Origin: Gammaproteobacteria bacterium
Lineage (GTDB): Bacteria > Gemmatimonadota > Gemmatimonadetes > Longimicrobiales > Gaopeijiaceae
DNA: 19,711 nt
Reading direction: 5' to 3'
Assembly (NCBI GenBank): GCA_024638345.1
Contig: JAHEKL010000009.1
Coordinates: 521-20,231 of the forward strand
Part shown: piece after piece, positions 1-6,652 of the stretch
How the letters are laid out: every line of letters starts with the position of its first letter
How positions within the stretch are numbered: the first letter of the stretch is position 1
The notes under the pieces: model-generated
What the model was told of the DNA's origin: nothing
Database searches by the model: none
The model's input: the letters and a program-made list of their open reading frames with translations, nothing else
Program-made: the position numbers and the translations under genes

Positions 1-839
1 ATCCCTTCGACCGTCCTCCACGGCTCCTCCGACCGCTCCGCAATCGCGACACCGTAGAATCCGACCCGCTCGAGCGAGCGAAGGAACTCGTCCTCCCGCA
101 GGGCGCCCGAGATGCAGCCCGACCAGAGCTCGGGGTCGCGACGGAGATGCTCGGGCACGTCCTCGTCGCTCACGATGTCGGAGATTGCGATCCGACCGCC
201 CTTGCGGACGACTCTGTAGATCTCTTGGAAGAGTTGCTCCTTCTGTTCGTGATGGACCAGGTTGAGCACGCAGTTCGAGAGCACGATGTCCACCGATTCA
301 TCTCGAACCAGGGGTCCTTCTTCCGCCTCTCTGCGTGTGAACTCCTCGAACGCGGAGAGCTCTTCCGCAGAACCGATCGGGTGCTCGCTCAGGTACTCGT
401 CCACCCGCGCTAGATCCGTACGAAGATCCTGGATTCGGCCCTTCCGGAACTCGACGTTCGCGTATCCCAGGGCCTCGGACACCTCAGAAGCGGCGCGGTT
501 GGCCAGATCGAGCATTGCGTCGTTCACGTCGATCCCGATCACTCGGCCAGCGGGGCCTGCCAGCTGCGCAGCGATGAAGCAGATCTTCCCACCGCCCGAT
601 CCCAGGTCGAGGACGGTGTCGCCCGGCCTCACATGAGACGACGGATCCCCGCAGCCGTAGTCCCTTTCGATGACTTCTTCTGGAATGACTCTGAGGAGCT
701 CGGGATCGTAGCTGATAGGACAGCAGAGCGCGGGCTCTGCCTGCTGCGCGGCCCTGGCGTAGCGCTCCACCACCGCACCCTCCACGCCCAATGGGGTTGT
801 CCGCTCGGCTGTGAGTGCTACCGAATCGTTTCCCGCCAT
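1..839 (-). CDS. arsM: ArsM-type arsenite methyltransferase (3' end cut by window edge)
   Basis: This is a SAM-dependent methyltransferase whose closest recognisable group is arsenite methyltransferase, a cytoplasmic enzyme that methylates As(III). The gene starts at ATG 839-837 and 279 codons are visible before the left edge, so the C-terminus is missing. The SAM-binding loop is seen at residues 76-85 (VLDLGSGGGK), followed by the acidic end of strand 2 at GIDVND (102-107). Cysteines sit where ArsM enzymes bind arsenic: CC at 39-40, DYGCGDP (Cys63), SNCVLN (Cys190) and SGCISGA (Cys242). A GGAGAGG lies about 10 bases upstream of the ATG. The CC plus DYGCGDPS arrangement resembles the ArsM found with arsenosugar-synthesis genes, but the partner ArsS gene would lie outside the window. 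The family call is from memory of motifs; a related small-molecule methyltransferase is the alternative. Confidence 0.8.
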   Translation of the reverse strand, partial: MAGNDSVALTAERTTPLGVEGAVVERYARAAQQAEPALCCPISYDPELLRVIPEEVIERDYGCGDPSSHVRPGDTVLDLGSGGGKICFIAAQLAGPAGRVIGIDVNDAMLDLANRAASEVSEALGYANVEFRKGRIQDLRTDLARVDEYLSEHPIGSAEELSAFEEFTRREAEEGPLVRDESVDIVLSNCVLNLVHHEQKEQLFQEIYRVVRKGGRIAISDIVSDEDVPEHLRRDPELWSGCISGALREDEFLRSLERVGFYGVAIAERSEEPWRTVEG

Positions 840-999
840 GATCGACTCGCCTCTCCACTGGTTTTCTCGGACTTCGGCCAACCGGCCGTGTAATCCCACG
901 GGGCCCCTCCAGGTTCCCCTCGACCGCCAGGGAATCTGCAGGTCGAATCACCATGCTACAGCCGTTGCCCCTCGGGAAGCCGTTCCGGTAGCTTGCTGC
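840..999. promoter_or_regulatory. Divergent intergenic region between arsM-like gene and first DUF4159 gene
   Basis: These 160 bases separate two divergent start codons, so they must hold the promoter of the methyltransferase and probably that of the DUF4159 gene. A short inverted repeat, CGGCC-AACC-GGCCG, lies at 875-888. TGTAAT at 889-894 resembles a plus-strand -10 box but has no good -35 partner. I see no AT-rich ArsR-type operator. No promoter can be assigned with confidence. Confidence 0.35.
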
Positions 1000-1854
1000 A
1001 TGCGCACCGATTCCCGCCAGTGGAACCCCGCCTTCCGGAGCCTCTTCGCGCTCGGCCTGGGTTTGGTCTGCGGGTTGCTGCCACCCAGCCAGGCAGCGTC
1101 CCAGCGCGTCACGATCGGTGAGGTGCGTGTCATGTCGCCACGCAGACAAATGCTTCCCGAGGTCCCCGGAGGCTTCACGTTCTGTAGGCTCATGTACCAG
1201 CGCGTTCGCGCCGAACAGCGCGGTCAGGGGTGGAGAACCGACTACCCCGACGGCGACCGCAACCTCACGACTCGCCTTTCGCAGCTCACCCCGACTCCGA
1301 TCAGCGGCTGGCTCGACGGCCGGCCGGGATATGCCGTCCTCAGGGCGACAGACCCCGAGCTGTTCCGCTGTCCGTTCCTCTTCTCCTCGGACGTGGGCAC
1401 CGCGGGTTTGAGCGACGAAGAAGTCGCAAAGCTCCGGGAGTTCATCCTGAAGGGAGGATTCCTCTGGGCGGACGACTTCTGGGGGAACCGAGCCTGGGCC
1501 CACTGGGAGCACCAGATCGGGCGGGTGTTTCCCGAATACACCATCGAGGAGTTGCCTCCCGAGCACCCGCTCTTCTCGATCGTATACAAGGTGAAGGAGA
1601 TCCCACAGATCCCGTCCATCCAATTCTGGCGTCAGAGTGGAGGAGCCACGTCCGAGTTGGGGGTGTTGAGCGCCACCCCCCGTCTGAGAGCGATCCGGAA
1701 CGAAGACGGGCGGATCCTCGTGCTCATGAGTCACAACACGGACATCGCCGACGGCTGGGAGCGCGAGGGCGAGGACTACGCGTTCTTCGCGCGGTTTTCC
1801 CCCGACGCGTACGCGCTCGGGATCAACATCCTGATCTGGATGATGACCCACTGA
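1000..1854 (+). CDS. Exported DUF4159 domain protein, copy 1
   Basis: A 284-residue protein of unknown biochemical function. The chosen start at 1000 gives a signal peptide: basic N-terminus, hydrophobic stretch FALGLGLVCGLL, and likely cleavage near SQA-AS (about residue 33). An upstream in-frame start at 811 would run into the divergent gene and adds residues with no export signal. The DUF4159 domain fills the rest: GGFTFCRL near the start, a TRLSQLT segment, RCPFLFSSD, the hallmark LKGGFLWADDFWG (150-162), EHPLFSIVY, and a C-terminal HNTDIADGWE. DUF4159 is usually predicted to have a glutamine-amidotransferase-like fold and is commonly found near MoxR and VWA genes, as here. It has a tandem paralogue 253 bases downstream. 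No Shine-Dalgarno is obvious, so the exact start is less certain than the gene. Confidence 0.85.
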   Translation: MRTDSRQWNPAFRSLFALGLGLVCGLLPPSQAASQRVTIGEVRVMSPRRQMLPEVPGGFTFCRLMYQRVRAEQRGQGWRTDYPDGDRNLTTRLSQLTPTPISGWLDGRPGYAVLRATDPELFRCPFLFSSDVGTAGLSDEEVAKLREFILKGGFLWADDFWGNRAWAHWEHQIGRVFPEYTIEELPPEHPLFSIVYKVKEIPQIPSIQFWRQSGGATSELGVLSATPRLRAIRNEDGRILVLMSHNTDIADGWEREGEDYAFFARFSPDAYALGINILIWMMTH

Positions 1855-2107
1855 GAGGGCTTGGTGAGGCGCGCCCGACGGGGCCGCGTCTCACCTTGCC
1901 GCACCGGAACCCCAGGTCCTACTTTCGGGTTTCCCTGCAGGGCCCGCGGTGTCTGCGCGTTCCGTCCAAACGACGTTGCCGGAACTCCACCCAAACGGTC
2001 GGCGGATCAGCCATCCGACTGGAAGGTCCGTGCGGCGCCGGTGGGGTAGGCCCTTCGTCGGTCCCTGCAACCCGTCGGGGCCGCACCTCATGGAGAAGTC
2101 AGGGACC
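1855..2107 (+). other. Leader between the two DUF4159 genes
   Basis: These 253 bases hold no convincing gene. The reading frame of the second DUF4159 gene is open upstream to 1949, but the encoded residues lack domain or signal-peptide character. No clear terminator or promoter hexamers are seen. The main structure is an inverted repeat that ends at the start codon of the next gene, listed separately. Confidence 0.4.
2060..2107 (+). promoter_or_regulatory. Inverted repeat abutting the start codon of DUF4159 copy 2
   Basis: GGTCCCTG (2060-2067) pairs perfectly with CAGGGACC (2100-2107), and the second arm ends at the base before ATG 2108. The 32-base loop contains a small CCC-GTC-GGG stem and the GGAG at 2092-2095 that is the only Shine-Dalgarno-like sequence. 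Folded in mRNA, it would hold the start region beside a helix. An 8-bp match can arise by chance in GC-rich DNA. Confidence 0.3.
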
Positions 2108-2977
2108 ATGGATCGCCTAGACCCCCGGCCGATGACCCGCATCGCTCCGCGTCCGGGGTTCCTGTTCGCCTTGGCGGTCTGTGGCGTGGCTTTCGTCGCC
2201 GACGTATCCCCCCTCAGGGCGCAGGGATACTTCGGACGCTACGGCGAAAGCTCCCGATCGAGACCCATTCGCGAAGGACTGCCGGACCTTCCGGGTGGAT
2301 TCACCTTCTGTCGGCTTTGGTACACCCAGGTTCGACGTGAACCCGGGGGCCTCGGTTGGAGCACGGATTACCCACGCGCGGATCGAAATCTGACGCTGCG
2401 GCTCTCCGAGCTGACTCTGACTCCGGTCGCCCGCTGGAAGGACGGAGAGCCGGGAATCGCCGGAGTACGTGCCGACGATCCGGATCTTTATCGCTGCCCG
2501 TTCCTTTTCGCGTCGGACGCAGGAACCGCCGGCTTCGAAACGGCGGAAGTGGAGGCGTTGCGGGAGTACCTGCTCAAGGGTGGATTTCTATGGGTGGACG
2601 ACTTCTGGGGAAACCGAGCGTGGGCCCATTTCACCGGTGAGATGGCTCGCGTGCTCCCCGAGTACGACGTGATCGATCTTCCGATGGAGCATCCATTGTA
2701 CTCGATCGTATACCGCGTCCCGAAAATCCCGCAGATTACGGCGCTCCAGTTCTGGTATCCCGGCGCGTCCACGTCGGAGCGTGGCGCCGAGAGCGCCGAG
2801 CCGCGGATCTACGCGATCTTGGACGAGAACGGCCGAATCCTGGTGCTGATGAGTCACAACACCGATATCGCCGACGGCTGGGAGCGCGAAGGAGACAACT
2901 CCGCTTTCTTCGATGCCTTCTCACCGGATGCGTACGCCATCGGAATCAACGTGTTGGTTTGGATCATGACCCATTGA
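2108..2977 (+). CDS. Exported DUF4159 domain protein, copy 2
   Basis: A 289-residue paralogue of the preceding gene, with function likewise unknown. ATG 2108 was chosen because a GGAG lies 12 bases upstream; ATG 2090 (six residues longer) and ATG 2132 (eight shorter) are alternatives. All keep the signal peptide, with hydrophobic core PGFLFALAVCGVAFVA and probable cleavage at RAQ-G. The mature domain repeats every landmark of copy 1: GGFTFCRL, RCPFLFASD, LKGGFLWVDDFWG (156-168), EHPLYSIVY, HNTDIADGWE. In the 61-residue stretch beginning at LKGGFLW I count 41 identities between the copies. The regions between signal peptide and domain differ, so this is an old duplication. The next gene starts 262 bases downstream, so it may lie outside the main operon. 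Confidence 0.87.
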   Translation: MDRLDPRPMTRIAPRPGFLFALAVCGVAFVADVSPLRAQGYFGRYGESSRSRPIREGLPDLPGGFTFCRLWYTQVRREPGGLGWSTDYPRADRNLTLRLSELTLTPVARWKDGEPGIAGVRADDPDLYRCPFLFASDAGTAGFETAEVEALREYLLKGGFLWVDDFWGNRAWAHFTGEMARVLPEYDVIDLPMEHPLYSIVYRVPKIPQITALQFWYPGASTSERGAESAEPRIYAILDENGRILVLMSHNTDIADGWEREGDNSAFFDAFSPDAYAIGINVLVWIMTH

Positions 2978-3239
2978 CGTATGACCACCAACGGCAACGG
3001 AGCTGGCGTCGGATCCGCCGGACGAGGCAATGTCGCCAGCGACGCCGTCTGAACGCTGGAGGCGGCCGCGACGTCAAAACAACCGTGGCCGCTTCGTGTA
3101 GCATCCGAGGGAGGGTCTTGCTCTTCGTGGGGGTAGACCGCCACGATCCGGGCTGACGCACCATGCTGACGCAGTACGACCGACGAGCTTCGCCGGTAAC
3201 GGCGAATAGGCCAACCAGCCACAGCGCATAGAGCCATCG
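2978..3239 (+). other. Intergenic region before the main operon
   Basis: These 262 bases probably contain the promoter of the seven-gene operon, but I cannot identify convincing -35 and -10 boxes; TAGCAT at 3099-3104 is the best -10-like hexamer. Alternative pairings (GGCGTC 3005-3010 with GACGCC 3041-3046, or CTGGCG 3003-3008 with CGCCAG 3034-3039) could form a hairpin after the DUF4159 stop, without a T-run. Two tiny frames (2981-3052, 23 codons; 3163-3231, 22 codons) lack good ribosome sites and are not called as genes. Confidence 0.4.
3189..3206 (+). promoter_or_regulatory. Perfect 7-bp hairpin with GTAA (GNRA-class) loop
   Basis: TTCGCCG (3189-3195), loop GTAA, then CGGCGAA (3200-3206) forms a perfect stem with a GNRA tetraloop, ending 33 bases before the operon's first ATG. 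No T-run follows, so it is not a classical intrinsic terminator. In RNA it would be a stable leader hairpin that could affect stability or translation. The structure is directly visible; any function is inference. Confidence 0.45.
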
Positions 3240-5648
3240 ATGTTCGACACCGTCTTCGAGTATCTGTTCAAATATCCTCGCGTCGCGTACGAGCGGGGTG
3301 AGATCGTCTGGAGCGGCTCTTGGTCTCCGCTCGTGCTCGCGACGGTCCTTCTGCTGGGTGTTCTGCTCGTCCTCTGGAGCTATCGCTGGGGTCGAGCGCG
3401 CACCACGCCACTCGCGACGTGGGTGCTGGTGATCGCACGAGCGGCCGGCTTGGCCATCCTCGTGATCTGCCTGCTTAGACCGACACTCGTTCTTTCGACG
3501 GCGGTCCCGCAGCAGAACGTGGTTGCGATCCTCATCGACGACTCCCGAAGCATGGGAATCCCGGACCAAGGGGACCGTCCGAGGGGAATCGTCGCGCAAG
3601 AGACGTTCGCCACGGCGGAGAGCCCGGTCCTCGGAGAGATCGAGGACCGATTCATGGTCCGGCACTTCCGCTTCTCGGCTTTGACCGAGCGGCTTCGCGA
3701 CTCGAAGGAGCTGGCCTCGGAGGGGAACCGTTCCCTTCTTGGCCCCGCTCTCGACTTCGTGCGACAGGAGCTCGCGACCCTTCCCCTGTCTGGGATCGTT
3801 CTGGTGTCCGACGGGGGCGATCAGGACCCCGAGGCGCTGGAAGACGCCCTTCTCGGCATGCGCGCCGAGGGAATCCCGGTTCACGCCGTCGGCGTCGGGC
3901 GTGAACGCTTGGACCCCGATGTGGAGATCGAGCGCGTAGACATTCCCCCATCTGTGATCCAGGGCTCCACCGTGATCGCGGACGTGGTCGTGGCGCACAC
4001 GGGCCTTGGCGGAGCCACGATATCGGTCAACCTGGAAGAGAGCGGTTCGATCCTCGCGAGCGAGCAGGTCGAGCTGTCGGGAGGCACTGGGAGCTCCACG
4101 GTTCGGATTCCGTTCTCGTTGGACGATCCGGGGGTCCGGAACCTTCGAGTCAGGGTCCCGACGCAGAGCGGCGAGGTCGTCGAGGAAAACAACTTCCGGG
4201 ACACACACATCCAGGTCCGTGACGGCCGCGAGAAGATCCTCTACTACGAGGGTCAGCCGCGCTTCGAGGTCGGGTTCCTACGTCAGGCCGTGCGGGCGGA
4301 CGAGAATCTCCAGGTCGTCGTCCTGCAGCGAACCGGGGAGGACCGCTACATCCGACTGGACGTGGACTCCGGCGACGAACTTTCCGGTGGATTCCCGAGC
4401 ACCCGGGAGGAGCTGTTCGATTACCGGGCCCTCATCCTCGGAAGCGTGGAGGCCAGCTCGTTCTCACCGGACCAGCTCCGGATGATCGTCGACTTCGTCG
4501 ATCGTAGGGGTGGAGGGTTGCTCGTGCTCGGTGGCCCCGCCGCGCTCGCTGAAGGCGGCTTCGCGGGTACCGCGTTGGCTCCCCTGTTTCCGGTGGAGCT
4601 CGAGGCCCCCCGGGGAGGCCCACAGGACCCTTCGCTCCCGTCCGAGGGCAGCCAGGAGGAATACTGGGCGACCGTCCGGCTCCTACCGACCCGGAACGGG
4701 CTCATGCACCCGGCGCTGCGTCTGGTGGACAGCTCAGACGCGAACGAGGAGGCCGCCGAGATCGACGTGGGCGAGGGCGCTTCGGAAGAGGGCGAGAGCT
4801 CGGTCATGGGGTGGGACGAGCTCCCACCGCTGACCACGGTGAATCTTCTCGGTGCGACGAGACCCGGAGCCACGGTGCTCCTCGAGGGCCAGGTGGAAGA
4901 GGTGTTCGGCACGCGCACGGGCGCCGGCTTCGGCGATGACCCGCTTCCGATCTTCGCGTTCCAGCGTTACGGCGCAGGGCTCTCTGCGGTGCTTGCGGTT
5001 CACGACACCTGGCTCTGGCAGATGCACCACGAGGTCCCCTTGGAGGATCAGACGCACGAGCGCTTCTGGCAGCAGGTGCTCCGGTGGCTCGTGCAAGAGG
5101 TCCCTGAGCCACTGGCGGTCTCGGCCCCCAACACCCGCGTCGCCCCCGCGCAGCCCGTTGAGCTCGTGGCCCGTGTGGTGAGTGAGGAGTATCTGCCCGT
5201 GAACGATGCGCGGGTGATCGCAAGGATCACCGACCCGTTCGGCGCGGAGCAGGAGCTCGAGCTCACCTGGAATCTGGACCGTGACGGAGAATACCGGGGC
5301 TCGTTCCTTCCCGCGCTCGACGGGCCCTACGAGGTGGAAGTGGACGCGATCGACGGCGAGCGTGTCCTGGTGTCTCCTCCTCTTCACATCCAGGCCGGAG
5401 TGCTCGACGAGGAGCTCCGCAGTGGAGCGATGAGAGGCAACCTGCTCCGAAGGATCGCTTCCGAGACCGGCGGTCAATTCTATACCATGGACGCGCTCGC
5501 GGGTCTCCCTGAGGCCATGCGATACACGGACCGCGGAACGGTCGTCCAGGAGGAGCGAGACCTCTGGGATCTCCCCCTCTTCTTCTTCCTGCTCATGGCT
5601 CTCCTCTTCACCGAGTGGGTGGCGCGTCGGCGACGGGGATTGGTATGA
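3240..5648 (+). CDS. VWA-domain membrane protein with amidotransferase-like domain
   Basis: An 802-residue inner-membrane protein that probably displays a protein-binding VWA domain on the outer face. Two transmembrane helices lie at about 29-49 and 60-84. The VWA domain follows, with the metal-site motif D100-x-S102-x-S104 (DDSRSM) and the later LVSDGGDQ strand. Next comes a CARDB-like beta domain (about 225-325), then a glutamine-amidotransferase-like segment (about 331-600) with the glycine turn RGGGLLVLGGP at 422-432. A second beta domain and the motif ASETGGQFYTMD precede a C-terminal helix (WDLPLFFFLLMALLF) and a basic tail. I see no nucleophile that would make the amidotransferase-like part an enzyme. 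The ribosome site is weak. The stop overlaps the next start as ATGA, so the two genes are translationally coupled. The same overall plan recurs in the BatA-like gene at 11375. Confidence 0.87.
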   Translation: MFDTVFEYLFKYPRVAYERGEIVWSGSWSPLVLATVLLLGVLLVLWSYRWGRARTTPLATWVLVIARAAGLAILVICLLRPTLVLSTAVPQQNVVAILIDDSRSMGIPDQGDRPRGIVAQETFATAESPVLGEIEDRFMVRHFRFSALTERLRDSKELASEGNRSLLGPALDFVRQELATLPLSGIVLVSDGGDQDPEALEDALLGMRAEGIPVHAVGVGRERLDPDVEIERVDIPPSVIQGSTVIADVVVAHTGLGGATISVNLEESGSILASEQVELSGGTGSSTVRIPFSLDDPGVRNLRVRVPTQSGEVVEENNFRDTHIQVRDGREKILYYEGQPRFEVGFLRQAVRADENLQVVVLQRTGEDRYIRLDVDSGDELSGGFPSTREELFDYRALILGSVEASSFSPDQLRMIVDFVDRRGGGLLVLGGPAALAEGGFAGTALAPLFPVELEAPRGGPQDPSLPSEGSQEEYWATVRLLPTRNGLMHPALRLVDSSDANEEAAEIDVGEGASEEGESSVMGWDELPPLTTVNLLGATRPGATVLLEGQVEEVFGTRTGAGFGDDPLPIFAFQRYGAGLSAVLAVHDTWLWQMHHEVPLEDQTHERFWQQVLRWLVQEVPEPLAVSAPNTRVAPAQPVELVARVVSEEYLPVNDARVIARITDPFGAEQELELTWNLDRDGEYRGSFLPALDGPYEVEVDAIDGERVLVSPPLHIQAGVLDEELRSGAMRGNLLRRIASETGGQFYTMDALAGLPEAMRYTDRGTVVQEERDLWDLPLFFFLLMALLFTEWVARRRRGLV

Positions 5649-6652
5649 GGCTCCGTCGGCCACCGGCTCGAGCGGGCCTCCTGGCCGCCTTGCTCTGCCT
5701 GGGTCCGGGGCTCGAGGCCCAAGAGACGCATGTGCTGATCGTGTCGGGCCTCGGGGGAGACGCCGAGTATCGAGAGCGATTCGTCGAATGGGGCCTGCAG
5801 ATGGTGGAGGCGGCAGAGGCGGCAGGCGTCCCGGGTGACCGCGTGCGCTTCCTGGCGGAGGACCCGGAGATTCGTCCAGGCAGGATCCACGCGCGGTCGA
5901 CGCGGGAGGAGATCGAGAGCTCGATCGGCGAGCTCGCACGCACCGCCGGGCCCGAGGACCGGGTCCTCATCATTCTGATCGGTCACGGAGGCGGAGCTGG
6001 CCCCGAATCGCGCGTCAGCATGCCGGGGCGAAGCCTGCGCGCTTCGGAGTATGCGCTCCTTCTCGAGCAGCTTGCACCGCGGACGGTCGCGTTCGTCAAT
6101 CTCGCGAGCGGGAGCGGTGATTTCATCCCGATCATCTCTGGCGAGGGGCGAATCGTGGTCACTGCGACACGTAGCTCTCGCCAGCGAAACGCGGCCATCT
6201 TCGGGGGATACTTCGTCGAGGCGTTCGCCGGCGAGGGATCCGACGTGGACCGGGACGGCCGGATCTCGGTGCTCGAGGCCTTCGAGTATGCCCGTCAAGA
6301 AACCGAGAGGTTTTACAACGATCGTGGCCTGATCGCATCCGAGACGGCCTTGATCGAGGATCGGCTCGAGGGCACGGGCACGGACGCCCCTCTCGGCGAA
6401 ACGGGCGTGGGGCAGCTCGCCTCGCGGTTCTTCCTGCAGAGCGCGATCCCGACGGAGATCGTGGGAGAGGGCGAGACGGCGGGGCGACTGAGGACGCTCT
6501 ACTCAGAGCAGGCGAGGCTGGAGGACGAGGTCGCCCTTCTGAGGCAGCGAGAGGACTCGATGACGCCGGAGGCATACAGGTCCGCGCTCGAGACGCTCCT
6601 CGTGCGCCTCGCCGAGACGGGCAGCCAGATCCGGGAGTTGGAGGAAAACTGA
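5645..6652 (+). CDS. Secreted caspase-like (C13/C14-type) protein, predicted inactive
   Basis: A 335-residue exported protein with a signal peptide (RAGLLAALLCLGPGLEAQ, cleavage near residue 25). The body looks like a caspase-fold domain: strand HVLIVSGLGG (29-38), an acidic helix region, then DRVLIILIGHGGG, with the catalytic-type His at 114 in GHG. In active members the next strand ends in a cysteine (as in DACHSG); here the matching segment is FVNLASGSGDF (150-160) and alanine 154 replaces it. A canonical 12-residue EF-hand loop, DVDRDGRISVLE (200-211), follows as in some caspase-like families. The last 60 residues are charged and helical, a likely coiled coil. The start at 5645 overlaps the preceding stop (ATGA) and the stop overlaps the next start (TGATG). 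The fold call rests on motifs, so I am fairly, not fully, sure. Confidence 0.72.
   Translation: MRLRRPPARAGLLAALLCLGPGLEAQETHVLIVSGLGGDAEYRERFVEWGLQMVEAAEAAGVPGDRVRFLAEDPEIRPGRIHARSTREEIESSIGELARTAGPEDRVLIILIGHGGGAGPESRVSMPGRSLRASEYALLLEQLAPRTVAFVNLASGSGDFIPIISGEGRIVVTATRSSRQRNAAIFGGYFVEAFAGEGSDVDRDGRISVLEAFEYARQETERFYNDRGLIASETALIEDRLEGTGTDAPLGETGVGQLASRFFLQSAIPTEIVGEGETAGRLRTLYSEQARLEDEVALLRQREDSMTPEAYRSALETLLVRLAETGSQIRELEEN

Noticed and set aside
484..1851. A 455-codon open frame on the minus strand
   Set aside because: It covers DUF4159 copy 1 in antisense and runs into the methyltransferase in a different frame. The methyltransferase frame has the SAM loop and conserved cysteines, so this longer frame is a shadow.
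2981..3052. A 23-codon small frame after DUF4159 copy 2
   Set aside because: It has no good ribosome site, is Gly/Asn/Ala-rich and resembles no known leader peptide. Kept only as part of the intergenic description.
3163..3231. A 22-codon frame ending nine bases before the VWA gene
   Set aside because: The position would suit a leader peptide, but there is no ribosome site and the composition is unremarkable. Half of it is the GNRA hairpin.
5480..5648. Possible frameshift between the first VWA gene and the pseudo-caspase
   Set aside because: The VWA protein ends with a proper transmembrane helix and basic tail, and the next gene begins with a proper signal peptide, so the ATGA overlap is a normal coupling.
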